From contig WNKI01000001.1 in NCBI GenBank assembly GCA_015350385.1, positions 5,463,010 to 5,527,009 on the forward strand: a stretch of 64,000 bases of DNA, written 5' to 3'. This document shows positions 23,406-35,149 of this stretch, piece after piece. The stretch's first letter is position 1; each line of letters opens with the position of its first letter. The notes below the pieces were generated by a model. The model was given only the letters and a program-made list of their open reading frames with translations, was not told where the DNA came from and made no database searches. The stretch comes from Aculops lycopersici. Taxonomy: Eukaryota > Arthropoda > Arachnida > Trombidiformes > Eriophyidae. The translations under genes and the position numbers were made by a program.

Positions 23406-26400
23406 ATGCGAAGATCATTCGTTAGCGATTGCGGCGGCGGAAGCAACAGGTTGTTGAAGCTGCTCGCACAGGCCAAGTCCAGCAAGCTGGTCGCTCTAGT
23501 CTCCGTTGGCCTCCCCTTGTTGCTCCTGTTGGTCGCATCACACCAACCTGTTGATTGTGCGCGAGTTGCTGCGAACCTTCCCGCCAGCGGAAATGGCGGC
23601 GGCGGTGTCGCAGCGCAACAGGTTGCAAATAGCCAACCAACAAGCCAACAACAAGCATCAAATGCAGCGGCGGCCGCCTCTCAGATCTCAACAAGCGGCG
23701 CCCAACTCTTCCAGTCGCCGGCCGCACTGGCGGCCATCGCAGCCGCCGCCGCGGCCCAGCAAGCCAATTTGCCCGTCCAACACCCACCACCACCGCCGCC
23801 GGCGGCAGCAGCAGCAGCAATGGTGCCAATGGCAGCCCAACAGGTGTCCGCTCCAGCCATCGCCTCCAATATGTTGTCGCCCTCACTGCCGGCCGCAATC
23901 ACAGGGCGCGTTGACACTGCCGAGCTTCTAAAGCAGGCGGCTCAACAGCTACAGGTTTCATCACAGCAGCAGCAAGCTTCATTGAACATCGAGACAGGTA
24001 AGTCAATCGCTCGCAATGAGTTAATCCATCCACTTCCATTGATTCCCTTTAGTTTTAATCAATCTCCAAGTCAACAGAAAGAACAAGCTCGTGACCAAAA
24101 GGCAGCCCAGTCAATATTGTTGTCGCTTCGACAGTCTCACAAGTGTTCAAAGGCAACCACCTGTTACGGCCGCTGCTCAGTCAGCTGCATTAGCATTGTT
24201 AATGTCGCTAATATCAATGGTCGCGACAACAAGGAAGCAGTAGCTGACGCAACAACCGTAAGCCAAACGGAACTCAATTTACACTAGCAAGACAGCAAGA
24301 GTAGTGGCGACTATGGCCACAAGAGAACGGCGGAAACAAACGATCTTACGGCAATCCACTGGGCTGTCGAGTGATGTGTAACCATTGCCGCCACCGCCAA
24401 GCTGCTACCTGTTGATCCCGAAGAAAAAAATGGCAGCGTTAGCAGTCAGCCAGCCAGCCGGCCAGCTAAAGCAGCAGTAGCAGCAGCAGTTGTGGCGACA
24501 CACTGTGAGATGGCAACAAGTGGTCGAGTCGTGTTTGCAGCATTTCAAGTTCAACTACCCTGCTGTCCGAGGATCCATTCAGCAGTCGCTAATTTGCACA
24601 CCCGGCGACCTGTTGATGGTAACAGGATTATTCCAAGCCTTTAAAAAGCCATACACTTGCAACTATTTCCGGTCTACAATGGCTAACTAATCGGCCAATT
24701 AGCGACGATGTCTTGATGTTCTCAAGCAAACCTCCGAGACCGAGCTTGAGATTGTCGACTCGCGATAAGGGGTCAGGCTGCGGGCGTTGGAATTCTTGAA
24801 CTTGTTATGGGATTTGGGCGTATTTTGCAAAAATTAACGCGCAACAATTGTCCCGAGGCAAGGGAAAAGAGGATTCCGTTATTACTGTTCATAACTCTTG
24901 TCGACTGTCACACTAACCAACTCTCAACTGAACTCTTCCTCTCCAAAACTTCACGAAAAAAACTCAACAACTGCAACCGAAAATCTCCCTCAAAATCTAA
25001 AACGATGAAAAACTCTCGATTCAAAAACACAACAACAACATCAGAATGCCTAGCCTCTGGTGGTTTCATAAGCTTTGAACTAATTACCGGCTACGTACTG
25101 AGCGCACCTGCCGAGTCTATGATCATGCAGCCGGGAACTCTCCAGCTCACCGACTGCCTCAACTTGTGCCGGCAAAACTCCTCGTGTTTGGCCATCAACT
25201 TTGAGACTGGCCTCTGTGTTTTGCTCCAGGAATCCGCCGACAAGAACCCACAAGCTTTACAAAAGTCCCAATTTCCCGTGTTCACCATATACGCGCACAA
25301 AATTTGCATTTCAGGTAAGTGTACTATTCAGTTTAAATTCCCGTTTCGATTGCTTCAGCGAGTAAGAGAGTGAGTGAGTGAGTTAGTGTACGAATGAATC
25401 AATGAATCCAGTCACCGAGAGGAAGTGTTGAAAGTAGAGTCGCTTCTGAAAGCGCGACAACCCTGTAAAGATCAACAGGTTGCCTGGCGGTTTGAATTGA
25501 ATTTACTCAGTCATCCGAGGCAGACCACCGAGGCCAAAGCTAACAGCAACACTAGTAGCGCTGGAGGTTGCAAAAAACTTGTAGACGTCTAGTCGGATTA
25601 GATAGAGAACGAGGGAGAGGGAATTCTGCTTAAACTAAAGACGACTGACGACCACTGAGATGAAGATGACTAAATGCGGACACAAAGCGAGCCGAGAGCA
25701 AACACAACTCGTTGTCTCGACGACTGACCACTTGTTGATGTTGCTGCTCCTGCTGCATTGTCGCTGTGTTCAGTTGGTCAGTCGGTCGGTCGGCCGGTGG
25801 GTTTGCCTGACTGGCTGAGCGAGTAACCGAGTGTCTGTGTGTAATTACCCAGGAATAGCTTAGAATTGGGAGGAATTTTGAGGAGAGAGAGAAGAGAAAG
25901 AGATACTTTTCAAGGTGATTGCAAAAGGGAGAGGGAGCCAGCAACAAGTGGTCCTGTGAGCATGATGCAACTATCTCATTGGTCTCCCAAGCGCATTGGC
26001 TCTCTCTACTCGAGACACTTGTAAACTTTGGCGCACTCTCAAAGCAAGCAAGGATCTTGCTCAAGCCAAGTGTTACAATGGCCAGCGGATCGTTTTGTGT
26101 CGAATGCGCGGCCTGTTGAATGCAGGCTAAATCTTACAAGTGGCCAACGAGAAGAATTTGTTGCAGCCGCAGTGCTGGGTTTGGTGGCGAACGCTGATGA
26201 TTATTATGATGAGCTAGCTGGCCGGCAGTGGCACTGTCTTTTGAACGTTTTGGCTGGCTAGTTGGTTGGTCAACGTCGACGTACTTGACGTTTCCGTTTC
26301 TCTCCCTCTCTCGCTCGTTCTCTCTGGGCAACAACAAGTTGCCGTTTCGAGATTGGAGCTGGAAAGTTGGAAAGAGTTGGAAATCTTGCCGGCAAAGGCT

Positions 26401-27989
26401 AACGACCAAAACAAAGGCCAACTGCACGCATTTTATCCATGATGTTGATGATGATGATGGTAATGGTTGTGCTTGCGCTTGCGGTGCCAGTTGCAGTGGC
26501 AGTGACTACGAATAGACCAATGCAAGGCGGCGGTAACAACGACGACAACGACGACGACGACGACGACGATCATCATCATCGTGGAGAAGTGAGCGGTAAG
26601 AGTCACCCAGCTGCCTCGCCATTCTTTCGTCCGTTCGTCGGGTCAGTCAGGCAGTCAGGTGGATGCGTTTGTTGGACAGTCGCAAATGGAAAGCCGCAAA
26701 CGGAACCGGCACCACATCACCTGTTGCTCTAAATCTCTCGCGGCCAACCGCAGGCTTTGGCCGCGGTCTCAATGGCAGCGGCTGAAGCGAGCACCTTCGC
26801 CTCTGCTCACTCCGCTAGCCTTCTACCTGGCACAATGTGATCCACATCAAGCTTAAGTCAGGCGACGTGAAGTGAAGTGAAGTGAGTTGAAGTTGAGTCT
26901 TGTGAAGCGACGGAAACTCTTCATTGCCACAATTGAGGATTTCAAACGAGCTCGCTCGCTCGCTCTCGTGAGCCAATGTCTCAATGTTGAATTTTTTGCA
27001 GATTCTCTATGGAGGACGAGAGATTTCATGTAATTTTTTAAAAGTAAAGAGAATGTTCCCAGAATTTTCAAGAGAGCAAAGTGAGACAGAGAGAAAGAGA
27101 GTGACCAGCTGTCTCGTCTTGGTGGCCGCGAGACTCACTGACCTACAGCCGAACTCATGGGCACATCTTGTCTTCTCGTAATGCAAACGCATTGCACATC
27201 GAAGTATTGGCCAGGTGAAGAAGAAGAAGAAGAAGGAAAGTTGTCTCAATTAGGATGATCACTTGGCTCGCCACCCACTGACCGAACGAACGACCGACCG
27301 ACCAACCTAAGCAATTAGATTACTACTAGAACACTAAACACGACCACCCGAAAAATGTGACCGCGCGCAGCTACCTGACTTTAGCCCACCACCAAACTGA
27401 AAGCTGCAGTGCGGCGAAACTTTTTATTTTGTCCAAACTCATGCCAGCTAATTATGGCCAATCACAACAATGAGCGCAACAGTTCATTGTTCTTACCTCT
27501 TGACCGTGGAATCAGACTTTTGACCGCTCGACGGTGGCAAGCGAGAGAGTGAAGCGGCGAAATATTGGCAGCAAGCTAGCTGCAGGTTGGCGGTGTAAAC
27601 GTTTGACGTTTCCATTGTATTTTCTCACCTTAACGTCTCTTCGTTAGCCTGACGAGCGACGAGATACACCTACCTGGTGGCTTAATCCTTTCAGCTGCAT
27701 AACAATTCCTCTCTGTGATGGAGAATCCTTGCCTGAGAAAAGATTCATTCATTTGCATGCTCAGAGGTGGAAAGTTTTCTTTTTAGAAGCGGTAGCCAAC
27801 AAATCAACGTCATGATTGCGCCAGAATTCTCGAGACTCGGAGTTAATAATTACGTCGAGGTTACGAGTATATATACAACTGGAAAGTTTAGTTAGTTTTC
27901 AAGTTAACTCTCGTCGTCAAACTGAGAGATACGAAAAACTTTCGAGGCAAATCATGTTACATCAACAGCTTCACTTTCTCGTTTGTTTT

Positions 27990-28025
<36 letters not shown>

Positions 28026-28824
28026 TCCATTCTCTTCCATCCCTCGAAAAATACTCTTCATCGCTCTTCGGAAATGAATGAGTGTATGAGTAACGGAATA
28101 GAAAGAGACGGAATGGAATAAAACGAACGAGAGAATGCATAGTTTTCCTGATGATGACCCAAAAATTTTAGCCGTTTTGTTCTACAATTTAGCTGCATTG
28201 TTATGTGTTGTGTTTCCAACAACCTGTTGCTTTCGCCATAACATCAACATCAACATCAGCATCAGCATCAACATTGACTCTCTTCCATTCGTCAAACTTC
28301 AAGTCCAAGTTGAGGGAGAATCTTAGAATCGAAACCTTCAGTTTTATTGCCCGCTAGCCTTCTTTTGGATGAAGTTGCTTTCTGTCTTGCGAAATGAGCA
28401 GTTAAATGCAAAATTCAAAGTCAAGCATCGAACTCGATTCAATTTTCAAAAGACTGGCTACTTTATTATGATTGTTACAACAACAATTCCAACATCACCT
28501 GTAAAACGGAACATCCCCTGCTCTCATCTCATTGAGGTCGGCGTCTGTCTTGAAGTTGGAGTCACAGGTTTAGTCTGATGAATAATAATCGGCAAAAGTG
28601 TTGATTCAAGGCACGCGAATCTTCTCTCTTGAACGGGCGAATGAATGAATGGAGAGCTAACTGAGAGCCACAGACCTTGTGGCCACTTACACTTGTCCAC
28701 GGCGATCCCATTGGATGGCCACTTGAGTGTGTTACCTGCGAGAGAGGGTGGCGTCGTATGGCGTGCGTGCGACTTACCTGGTTGCAGGTGGAGGTGTCAC
28801 GCGTGCGCTTGGATTACACCCAAG

Positions 28825-28869
<45 letters not shown>

Positions 28870-28877
28870 GTACGTAC

Positions 28878-28916
<39 letters not shown>

Positions 28917-29239
28917 CGTACGTACGTACGTACCGTACGTACGTACGTACGTACGTACGNNNNNNNNNNNNNNNNNNNNNNNNNNNNNNNNNNNNNNNNN
29001 NNNNNNNNNNNNNNNNNNNNNNNNNNNNNNNNNNNNNNNNNNNNNNNNNNNNNNNNNNNNNNNNNNNNNNNNNNNNNNNNNNNNNNNNNNNNNNNNNNNN
29101 NNNNNNNNNNNNNNNNNNNNNNNNNNNNNNNNNNNACGTTAGGTCGGTCGGTCGGTCGTCGACGTTACCTTACGGTTCGGTCGTACGGTAGGTAGGTAGG
29201 TCGTACGACGTCGTCGCGTCGTAGTACTACCAACACGAC

Positions 29240-29283
<44 letters not shown>

Positions 29284-31475
29284 ATCGAGTGTGTTAATAA
29301 TGATGATGATGTGTGCGATACTCTCCTCCGCTAGCAACAGGTGTCACGCAATGCGGCCTTTCTTTCGGGGTCACCACTTTGGCGGAATAAGACTCTATCT
29401 GGAAGGAAGGGAGAAAAGAAGGCTAACCTAAAACAAACTCGCTAACCTGAATTTTCTCTCTCCTCGTCTCACTAACCAACTAATCCAAAATATAACAACA
29501 ACAACCACCACCACCAGGCGACCGGGCCAACAGGTGCCACAAGAGCTGGAGCTTCGAGCGAGTCATCGGCTGGGTTTTGAATAATTTGGAAAAGAAAACC
29601 CTCCTCACAAAGACGAGACTTGAGTGTCTATTGGCCTGCTACAACGAGCAATCGTTTCAGTGCAAATCCTTCAACTACGACTCGGCTTCCGGCTCCTGTC
29701 AACTCTCCGACATGGACCGTCACTCGTTGCCCAGCGCGGCGCTCCGTCGGCGCCACTACGTGGAGTCCTCGGTGGACACCATCGACTATGGAGAAAACAA
29801 TTGCATTCAGGAGGCAAGGGGCATTTGCGACTTCAAGCCGCTGGCCAATCGAATCCTCAAGACGGTCGATTCAATTTACCAAGACATCAAGAGCGAACCG
29901 GAGTGCCGTAAGAGATGCTTGCAGGCGCCATATAGATGCCACTCCTACGATCTAGGCGACAGCTCAAATCCCGTGTGCAGAACCTCGCACTTAGATAGGA
30001 ATTCGTTGCAGCAAATCCAGGATCCCTATTTGGACATCCAGGGTGCGGTTAGTTACGAGCTGGACTCGTGTTACAACGTAACGGTTACCTGTAAGTCTCG
30101 CGAAATGGTCGCTCGTATTAGGACAAACAAGGTGTTTAACGGGAAGATATACGCAAAGAATGCTCCGCTTTCCTGTTTAAACGATATCACAAACTCAATG
30201 GACTTTGAGCTAACGATGGCCTTCAATGATGCCTGTGCCATTCAGCGTTCGACAAACAACGGCGTGTTCTCAAATGAAATCGTGCTCCAACACAACGACA
30301 TGATTGTGACCAACTCGGACATGGGACTCAATGTTAAGTGCCAGTACGATTTGCGCAACCAAACCGTTTATAACAATATAAATCTCGACGACTTTATGGC
30401 CGGAAGGGAGCCCATCGACATTGCCAGCCAGTCGGCTGTTGTCAGGTCGCCCAATATTTCAATGCAAATTTTGGCCCACGATGGACAGGCCATCAAGCAG
30501 GCGCAGGTGGGCGACGCTCTAATGTTGCGCTTCCAGATCACCGACGACCGGTCGCCGTTTGAAATTTTCGTGCGCGACCTCTACGCAATGGACGGAGTTG
30601 GCGGCACCGAGATCATGCTAATCGACGGCGAGGGTTGCCCAACGGACCCCTCGATTATGGCCGCAATGAGCAACGCAAAGGGCAACGGCCAAACTCTGGA
30701 GGCCCAATTCGATGCCTTTAAATTTCCCACCTCCGAGACGGTGGCCTTCCGGGGCCTGGTGACTCCCTGTATTCCGCACTGCGAGCCGGTGCATTGCCAG
30801 AATCGTGTGTACGATGGCACCGTGTACGAAGCGGAATCGTTCGGCAAGAGACGAAGGAGGAGAAGGAGACGTAGCGTGGGCGGCGGTGGCGGCGTCAGCG
30901 GTTACAGCGGCGCCGGCGCAATGGATCTCGCGCAAGCAACAGGTGGCGCCATCTCGGCTGGCAACGGCAACGCTGCTGCTGCTGGTCACGGCAGCAATGG
31001 CGGCGGCGACGGCAGCGGCAGCGGTAATGGCAGCGGTAATAATGTTAATGGTAACATTAATGGAAATGGCAAGAGAATTGGGGCGCCCGAGGAGGTTGTG
31101 CTGAGGAATTCGATTGAAATCAGGGACAAGTTTTTCGAGGATTCTAATGAAAAGGAAGCACGAGTCGGAGGCGCAGGAGCAGGAGAGAAGGATTTTGGGC
31201 CAAGGGAAAGCTACAATTTGGATTTGGGCACCGATTCGCTGTCGCAAACTTCCGGCCCTCGAGTTGGAAGCGCCGCACTGACCAATGGATTGCTCAAGTT
31301 TTCGGGTTTAATCCTGCTGTTCGGCGGTATGCTCGCGGCCCAAACTGCCCTTTTGGTTTTCTGGGCGCTGAGCAAGAGTGGGTCTCGCGCCACGAGCGGT
31401 AAGCAGCAGCAGCAGCAACAACAACAACAACAGCATCAGCAGCAGCAGCAGCAACATTATCGTGGGCGCCAATGA
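23406..31475 (+). CDS. PAN/apple + zona pellucida domain transmembrane protein (trynity/neyo/nompA-type), 3 exons, 939 aa
   Basis: Apical extracellular matrix protein. Related arthropod ZP proteins shape cuticle and sensory structures. Exons: 23406-23997, 25045-25314 and 29518-31475, all phase 1, with GTAAGT donors and CAG acceptors; the joins read ..ET|ECLASGG.. and ..CIS|GDRANRC... Exon 1 gives a signal sequence (LVALVSVGLPLLLLLVAS) and an Ala/Gln/Pro-rich stretch. Exon 2 is the first PAN domain (ends SQFPVFTIYAHKIC). Exon 3 holds two more PAN domains (LECLLACYNEQSFQCKSFNY; ECRKRCLQAPYRCHSY), then a ZP domain from CYNVTVTC to CEPVHCQNRVYDG. A run of eight Arg after GK is a likely furin cleavage site. 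A Gly/Asn-rich linker, a membrane anchor (GLLKFSGLILLFGGMLAAQT) and a poly-Gln cytoplasmic tail follow. Intron 2 contains an assembly gap. Which ZP paralogue this is cannot be settled by eye. Confidence 0.88.
27996..28022. repeat. (CT)n microsatellite in intron 2 of the PAN/ZP gene
   Basis: A pure CT dinucleotide run within the 4.2 kb intron. Confidence 0.85.
28827..28959. repeat. (CT)n - (GTA)n - (CGTA)n compound microsatellite left of the gap
   Basis: About 20 CT units, then about 12 GTA units, then about 10 CGTA units, ending exactly at the N run. Open frames that cross it are artefacts. Confidence 0.85.
28960..29135. other. Assembly gap, 176 N
   Basis: A run of N inside intron 2 of the PAN/ZP gene, flanked by low-complexity sequence. 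The coding exons on each side are unaffected and in phase, so the gap should not hide a required exon, although an optional one is possible. Confidence 0.98.
29136..29281. repeat. Low-complexity sequence right of the gap, ending in (CT)n
   Basis: GGTC and TCG/ACG-type short repeats, then about 20 CT units (29241-29280). Together with the left flank it makes a CT...gap...CT arrangement that may reflect assembly collapse. Confidence 0.75.
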
Positions 31476-31979
31476 GTTTTGAGGCGAGGCAAGAGATCAG
31501 AGAGCTGGTGGATGACTGGTTTTGTGGAAAATTCCCGGACATTCTGGATGTTGAAGTTGGTCCTCCTTCGTTATGCGCACCGCTTCCTCACTGATGCAAA
31601 CGGCCGACGCCGACGCAAATAATGGCGCCGGTTGCGGCTGCGGCTGGCGCTGGTGTTATTGCCGGTGCTGCAAAATAGCAATTGCGCGCCAACCAGTGAC
31701 AACGACAAGAAAAGAGGAGCGAGAGAGAGAGAAAAGGGAACGAAGCGAAAGAGTGAGATACATACATGCATACGTAAATGCAAAAATAACAACACCTTCA
31801 CCACCACCATCACCAACAACCACCACCAACATCACCATCACCATCAGCATCACTATCACTATCACTATCAGCATCAGCATCAACCACCACATCACCAGCA
31901 TCATCTTCATCAACAACAACAACAACAACACCAACCACCACCTCAAGCAACAGTGATTCCATCCACCAAAAGCCACATC

Positions 31980-32279
31980 ATGGACCAGCCGCTCGATTTT
32001 AGCGTCAAATCGCCTAGCTCGCCCGGCGGCTACTCTTTCAGCTCAAGCTCGTCAAGGAACAACAAGCAGTCAAATGGGTCGATGATCAAGGACGACCAAT
32101 ATTGGGTTCGGCGCGAGAAAAACAACGCCGCCGCCAAGAGGAGCCGAGACGCGCGACGACAGAAGGAGGAACAAACGAAGCTTGAGAACTCGATGTTAAG
32201 GGAAAAGATCCGCAGGTTAGAGACCGAGTCGGCGGAACACGAAAAGTTTTGTCCACTCAAGAATAGAATACTCCAATAA
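31980..32279 (+). CDS. Small PAR-type bZIP transcription factor, 99 aa
   Basis: DNA-binding factor. The basic region REKNNAAAKRSRDARR has the NNxAAxxSRxxRR signature, preceded by DDQYW as in PAR/giant/ces-2-type proteins. The zipper is short (L..ML..I..L spacing over about four heptads) and is broken by CPL near the end. The start at 31980 has a good Kozak context (A at -3, G at +4) and leads into QPLDFSVK, close to the PxDLS peptide that recruits the CtBP co-repressor. The frame is also open upstream to 31632 through His/Gln/Thr-rich codons typical of fly and mite transcription factors, so a longer N-terminus or an upstream exon is possible. It lies about 500 bp after the PAN/ZP stop on the same strand. 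Confidence 0.75.
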   Translation: MDQPLDFSVKSPSSPGGYSFSSSSSRNNKQSNGSMIKDDQYWVRREKNNAAAKRSRDARRQKEEQTKLENSMLREKIRRLETESAEHEKFCPLKNRILQ

Positions 32280-32417
32280 CTCACTGTTACCACCATCTAG
32301 TTTGCACCACCGACGACCACCACGACCACGGCGACTCACCAGCTTGCTCACTCCTTACGACAGCCAGAGTCCGAGACGGAGAATGAAGAATTGTACCATT
32401 CAACAGATAATTTGACA

Positions 32418-33800
32418 TTAACTAATGAAGTGGAAATAATCAACAACTTTTATCTGGGGCTCGCCTGTCACCGCGAGCTCTGCCTTTTGAATCACTGTTC
32501 GACTTATAAGTGCCTCCGCTTGACGTTGCCATATCATCTTTCCAAACTCGATTGCGCGCTCGAATGTTTGTATCCTGGGATCAGTTCTTTTAGCAAATAG
32601 AATCTTGTTAACGGAATCTATTCTTGCATTCAAATGTCCCTCTTGAATCAATGGAATTATCTCACGTTCCAACTCCTCAAAACTCGTATTGAAAGCCTGA
32701 GCCATCTTGGTCATTTTAGCCGTGGAATAGGGTTGAAAATATTGAACCAGAGCCTTGCTTCGAATGGCTTGATATAAACGCTCAACATGGGCAGCGAGAT
32801 ACATGCCCAAGATTAGGCTATTCTCGATCTCTTCCAAGATTGATAGGCAAGCTGCATACTTGGCGCCGTGAAACTGCAACCGCTTCACGAAGTTGAGGAT
32901 CTAATTCTGAGAATTGCTTGAATGAGGCAGAATTTATGAGGTTTGCTGATAATTCATCACGGGTTCAGGTGGCCAGAGCACAAAGGCTTCCGTAGACGGC
33001 AATATTTACAGGTGCTAGGATGGCCATGTGACCAGAGGAGTCGGGAGAACTAACAAGTGGCGAGGTTACAATGGAGTTGAGGAATCCGCTGCGACTTGGC
33101 CCTTTGTGAGCACCTCCGCCACCTGATGCATTGTTGGCTGATGATAAAGTAGATGTGGTTGAGGTTGACATGATGGGCTGAGAGAAGTGTTTAAAATTTG
33201 TGCTCAAAAGTGATCGCTGCCCTCCTATACTGACGAGCATTCAGGTCAAACAAACCAGAGGCGCAAGCTAACTTTGTTGCAACGGCAGGATTGGCATTCG
33301 GACCATCGGAGGGCGGTTGAGATTCAGCTCTGAGAATGTGATTCGATACTGAGGACCATCTTTTGAGCAATATGCTAACACCAATCATATTCAAACATTG
33401 ATTAACCGTATTTCTTTGGGTTGAGGAGAAGTCTCGCGACTTGGCTTACGCATTGAATGCATGCTCTAAATCGCCACAATCCAAATAGTGATCGCCCATG
33501 TCATCCTGGCCCCGTCTAATGTTTTCCTCCAAGGAATTGCCACGAAATGTCCTGAGGTCATTGTCGAGCTTTTCCAATTTAAAATTAGCTTGCCTTGTTT
33601 TCCTATCTATCCACTCGTTGTCAATCATTAAATGCGGATCCCGTTTTGCACCTTGAAGTTTCTCAAATAATCTAGTGTAATCTTTGACATTGTGTATTCC
33701 TTAGTTACATAATTTATAGCCATTTGCAAGGCTTCACGCGCAACGAGTTACTCGATCAGTGTAACTCGGCCACCAATTCAACAAGAAACGCATAGCATCT
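32418..33800 (-). pseudogene. Decayed COP9 signalosome subunit 1 (CSN1/GPS1) copy
   Basis: Homology to CSN1, the PCI-domain subunit of the cullin-deneddylating COP9 signalosome, runs colinearly from an LRV-ALQMAI segment (about 33735) to the C-terminal ARIDSVNKILFAKRTDPR region (ORF 32418-32888). The reading frame is broken repeatedly: in-frame TAA at 33448-33446, where CSN1 has the Tyr of the ..YSRARDY.. segment; a one-base shift near 33205-33215 inside the ..RAAI / LLSTNFKHF.. junction; in-frame TGA at 32967-32965 just after GSLCALAT; a one-base shift near 32874-32890 before LQFHGAKYAACL; and one or two more shifts at 33690-33740. Recognisable segments include LEKLDNDLRTFRGNSL, GDHYLDCGDL and NIAVYGSLCALAT. 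There are no introns, so it could be a retrocopy or a dead duplicate. Sequence error is unlikely, because neighbouring genes are intact. Confidence 0.85.
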
Positions 33801-34441
33801 TTGTAATAATAAAAATAAATCTATTACACAGTAAGTGGCGTCACACACACTGTGTGACACACAATCACGCACATTGCATAGTGGAAAGTGCAAAAAGTTG
33901 GACCACTCGGCTAGCTTTCCGATCACACACTGCTAACGATCTGAGCAGTATACTTTGCTGCACACACACACACACACACATCGAAATGAAACTCGCGCAA
34001 AGTCTAGCGGCGCGCCGACGGCGCTGCCAACTTTGAAGCCATCACTCATCAGCTAGCCAGAATCTCATTCGCTCTCTAACTTCGTAATCTCTTTAAATAT
34101 ATTTGTGTCACCTTTAACCTTGAGCCAACGTTTTTTACTACTCTCGGCCACTTGTTCAAATGTTGGGTGTTAGATGCCGGCAACAATAGTGACAGTTATT
34201 TAGTCAGTCAGTCAGTCAGTCAGTCAGTCAGTCAGTCAGTCAGTCGTTAAGCTAGGGAGTAGGTGTAACAAGTCGCCGAGACGAGAGTCTAGTCAAGTCG
34301 AATCTGATTTAATCAAGTTTAGTCAAGTCGAAACGAAACGAAAAAAAACACGAATCGAGTCTAGTCTATACGCAACAAGTTTGCGCGCAACAAGTCACAA
34401 CAAACTAATTTTCATCGGGTCGCACATTAAATCAGAGGAGA
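33801..34441. other. Intergenic, Klf15 upstream region
   Basis: Contains a short (CA)n tract near 33960, a tetranucleotide tract (34202-34244) and AGTCAAGTC/AGTTTAGTC-type degenerate repeats up to the Klf15 ATG. It is the likely 5' UTR and promoter of Klf15. Confidence 0.45.
34202..34244. repeat. (AGTC)n tetranucleotide tract
   Basis: About ten tandem AGTC units, roughly 200 nt before the Klf15 start. Confidence 0.85.
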
Positions 34442-35149
34442 ATGGAAGAGTCAATATTGGAGCTAATTACAACCACCAACCTGGACACTCTCGATGCCGA
34501 CTTCCTAATGGAGCCCTCGAAGCAGAGCGACGACATGTGGAGTCAAATGATGAACCAATTGACTGAGAATTATAGCTACTGGGAGCCGCGTGGAGTTTCG
34601 GTTGGCTCGGTGGCGGCCGCTGCGGCGGCAGCGGCGGCGGCGGCAGCAGCAGCAACAACAGCAACAGGTGGTAGTATTGCAACATCCGCCGAGGAAACGG
34701 TGGAAACTTTGCTCGCTGGCGAGCAAAGAATCTTCGTCTGTCCCCACGAGGGATGCCACAAGACCTACTCTAAGGGTAGCCATTTAAAGGCACACCTCCG
34801 TAGGCACACCGGCGAGAAGCCCTATGTTTGCGATTGGCCAGATTGTAAGTGGCGCTTCTCGCGTTCAGATGAACTCTCGCGACATAGGCGCTCACATTTC
34901 GGTATTAAGCCATACACTTGCACAGTTTGCGACAAGTCCTTTACACGAAGCGATCATCTAACCAAACACCTCAAGATTCATCAGCGAATGTTTCCAAATA
35001 TTCAACTAAATCTACCTGCCCGCCAAAAGGCCGGCAGGAAACCAAAGAATTACCGGCCACTTGAAACTCAGCTGATGGCCGACCAATCGGTTGCCCTATT
35101 GGCGGCCGCGGCCCAACAACAACAACAACAACAGCATCAGTTCAACTAG
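34442..35149 (+). CDS. Klf15: Krueppel-like factor, KLF15 type, 235 aa
   Basis: Nuclear GC/CACCC-box binding transcription factor. Three C2H2 fingers: C101-H123 (SKGSHLKAHLRRHTGEKPY), C131-H153 (WRFSRSDELSRHRRSHFG) and C161-H181 (FTRSDHLTKHLKIH). The WRFSRSDELSRHRRSH wording of finger 2 and the CTVCDKSF finger 3 fit KLF15 better than KLF9/13 or KLF10/11. The N-terminus is acidic with an Ala run (58-72), and the tail is basic then Ala/Gln-rich. It is one exon in a region where the opposite strand carries an Ig-superfamily gene. Start chosen at the first ATG (MEESILELITTTNLDTLDAD), an acidic opening typical of activation regions. Confidence 0.9.
   Translation: MEESILELITTTNLDTLDADFLMEPSKQSDDMWSQMMNQLTENYSYWEPRGVSVGSVAAAAAAAAAAAAAATTATGGSIATSAEETVETLLAGEQRIFVCPHEGCHKTYSKGSHLKAHLRRHTGEKPYVCDWPDCKWRFSRSDELSRHRRSHFGIKPYTCTVCDKSFTRSDHLTKHLKIHQRMFPNIQLNLPARQKAGRKPKNYRPLETQLMADQSVALLAAAAQQQQQQQHQFN

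Noticed and set aside
28677..29195. Open frames of 154 and 172 codons crossing the N gap
   Set aside because: They consist of CT, GTA and CGTA microsatellites plus N; they are not genes.
30618..31247. 209-codon minus ORF inside the last PAN/ZP exon
   Set aside because: Shadow of the GC-rich coding strand; no domain, while the plus strand has clear ZP homology.
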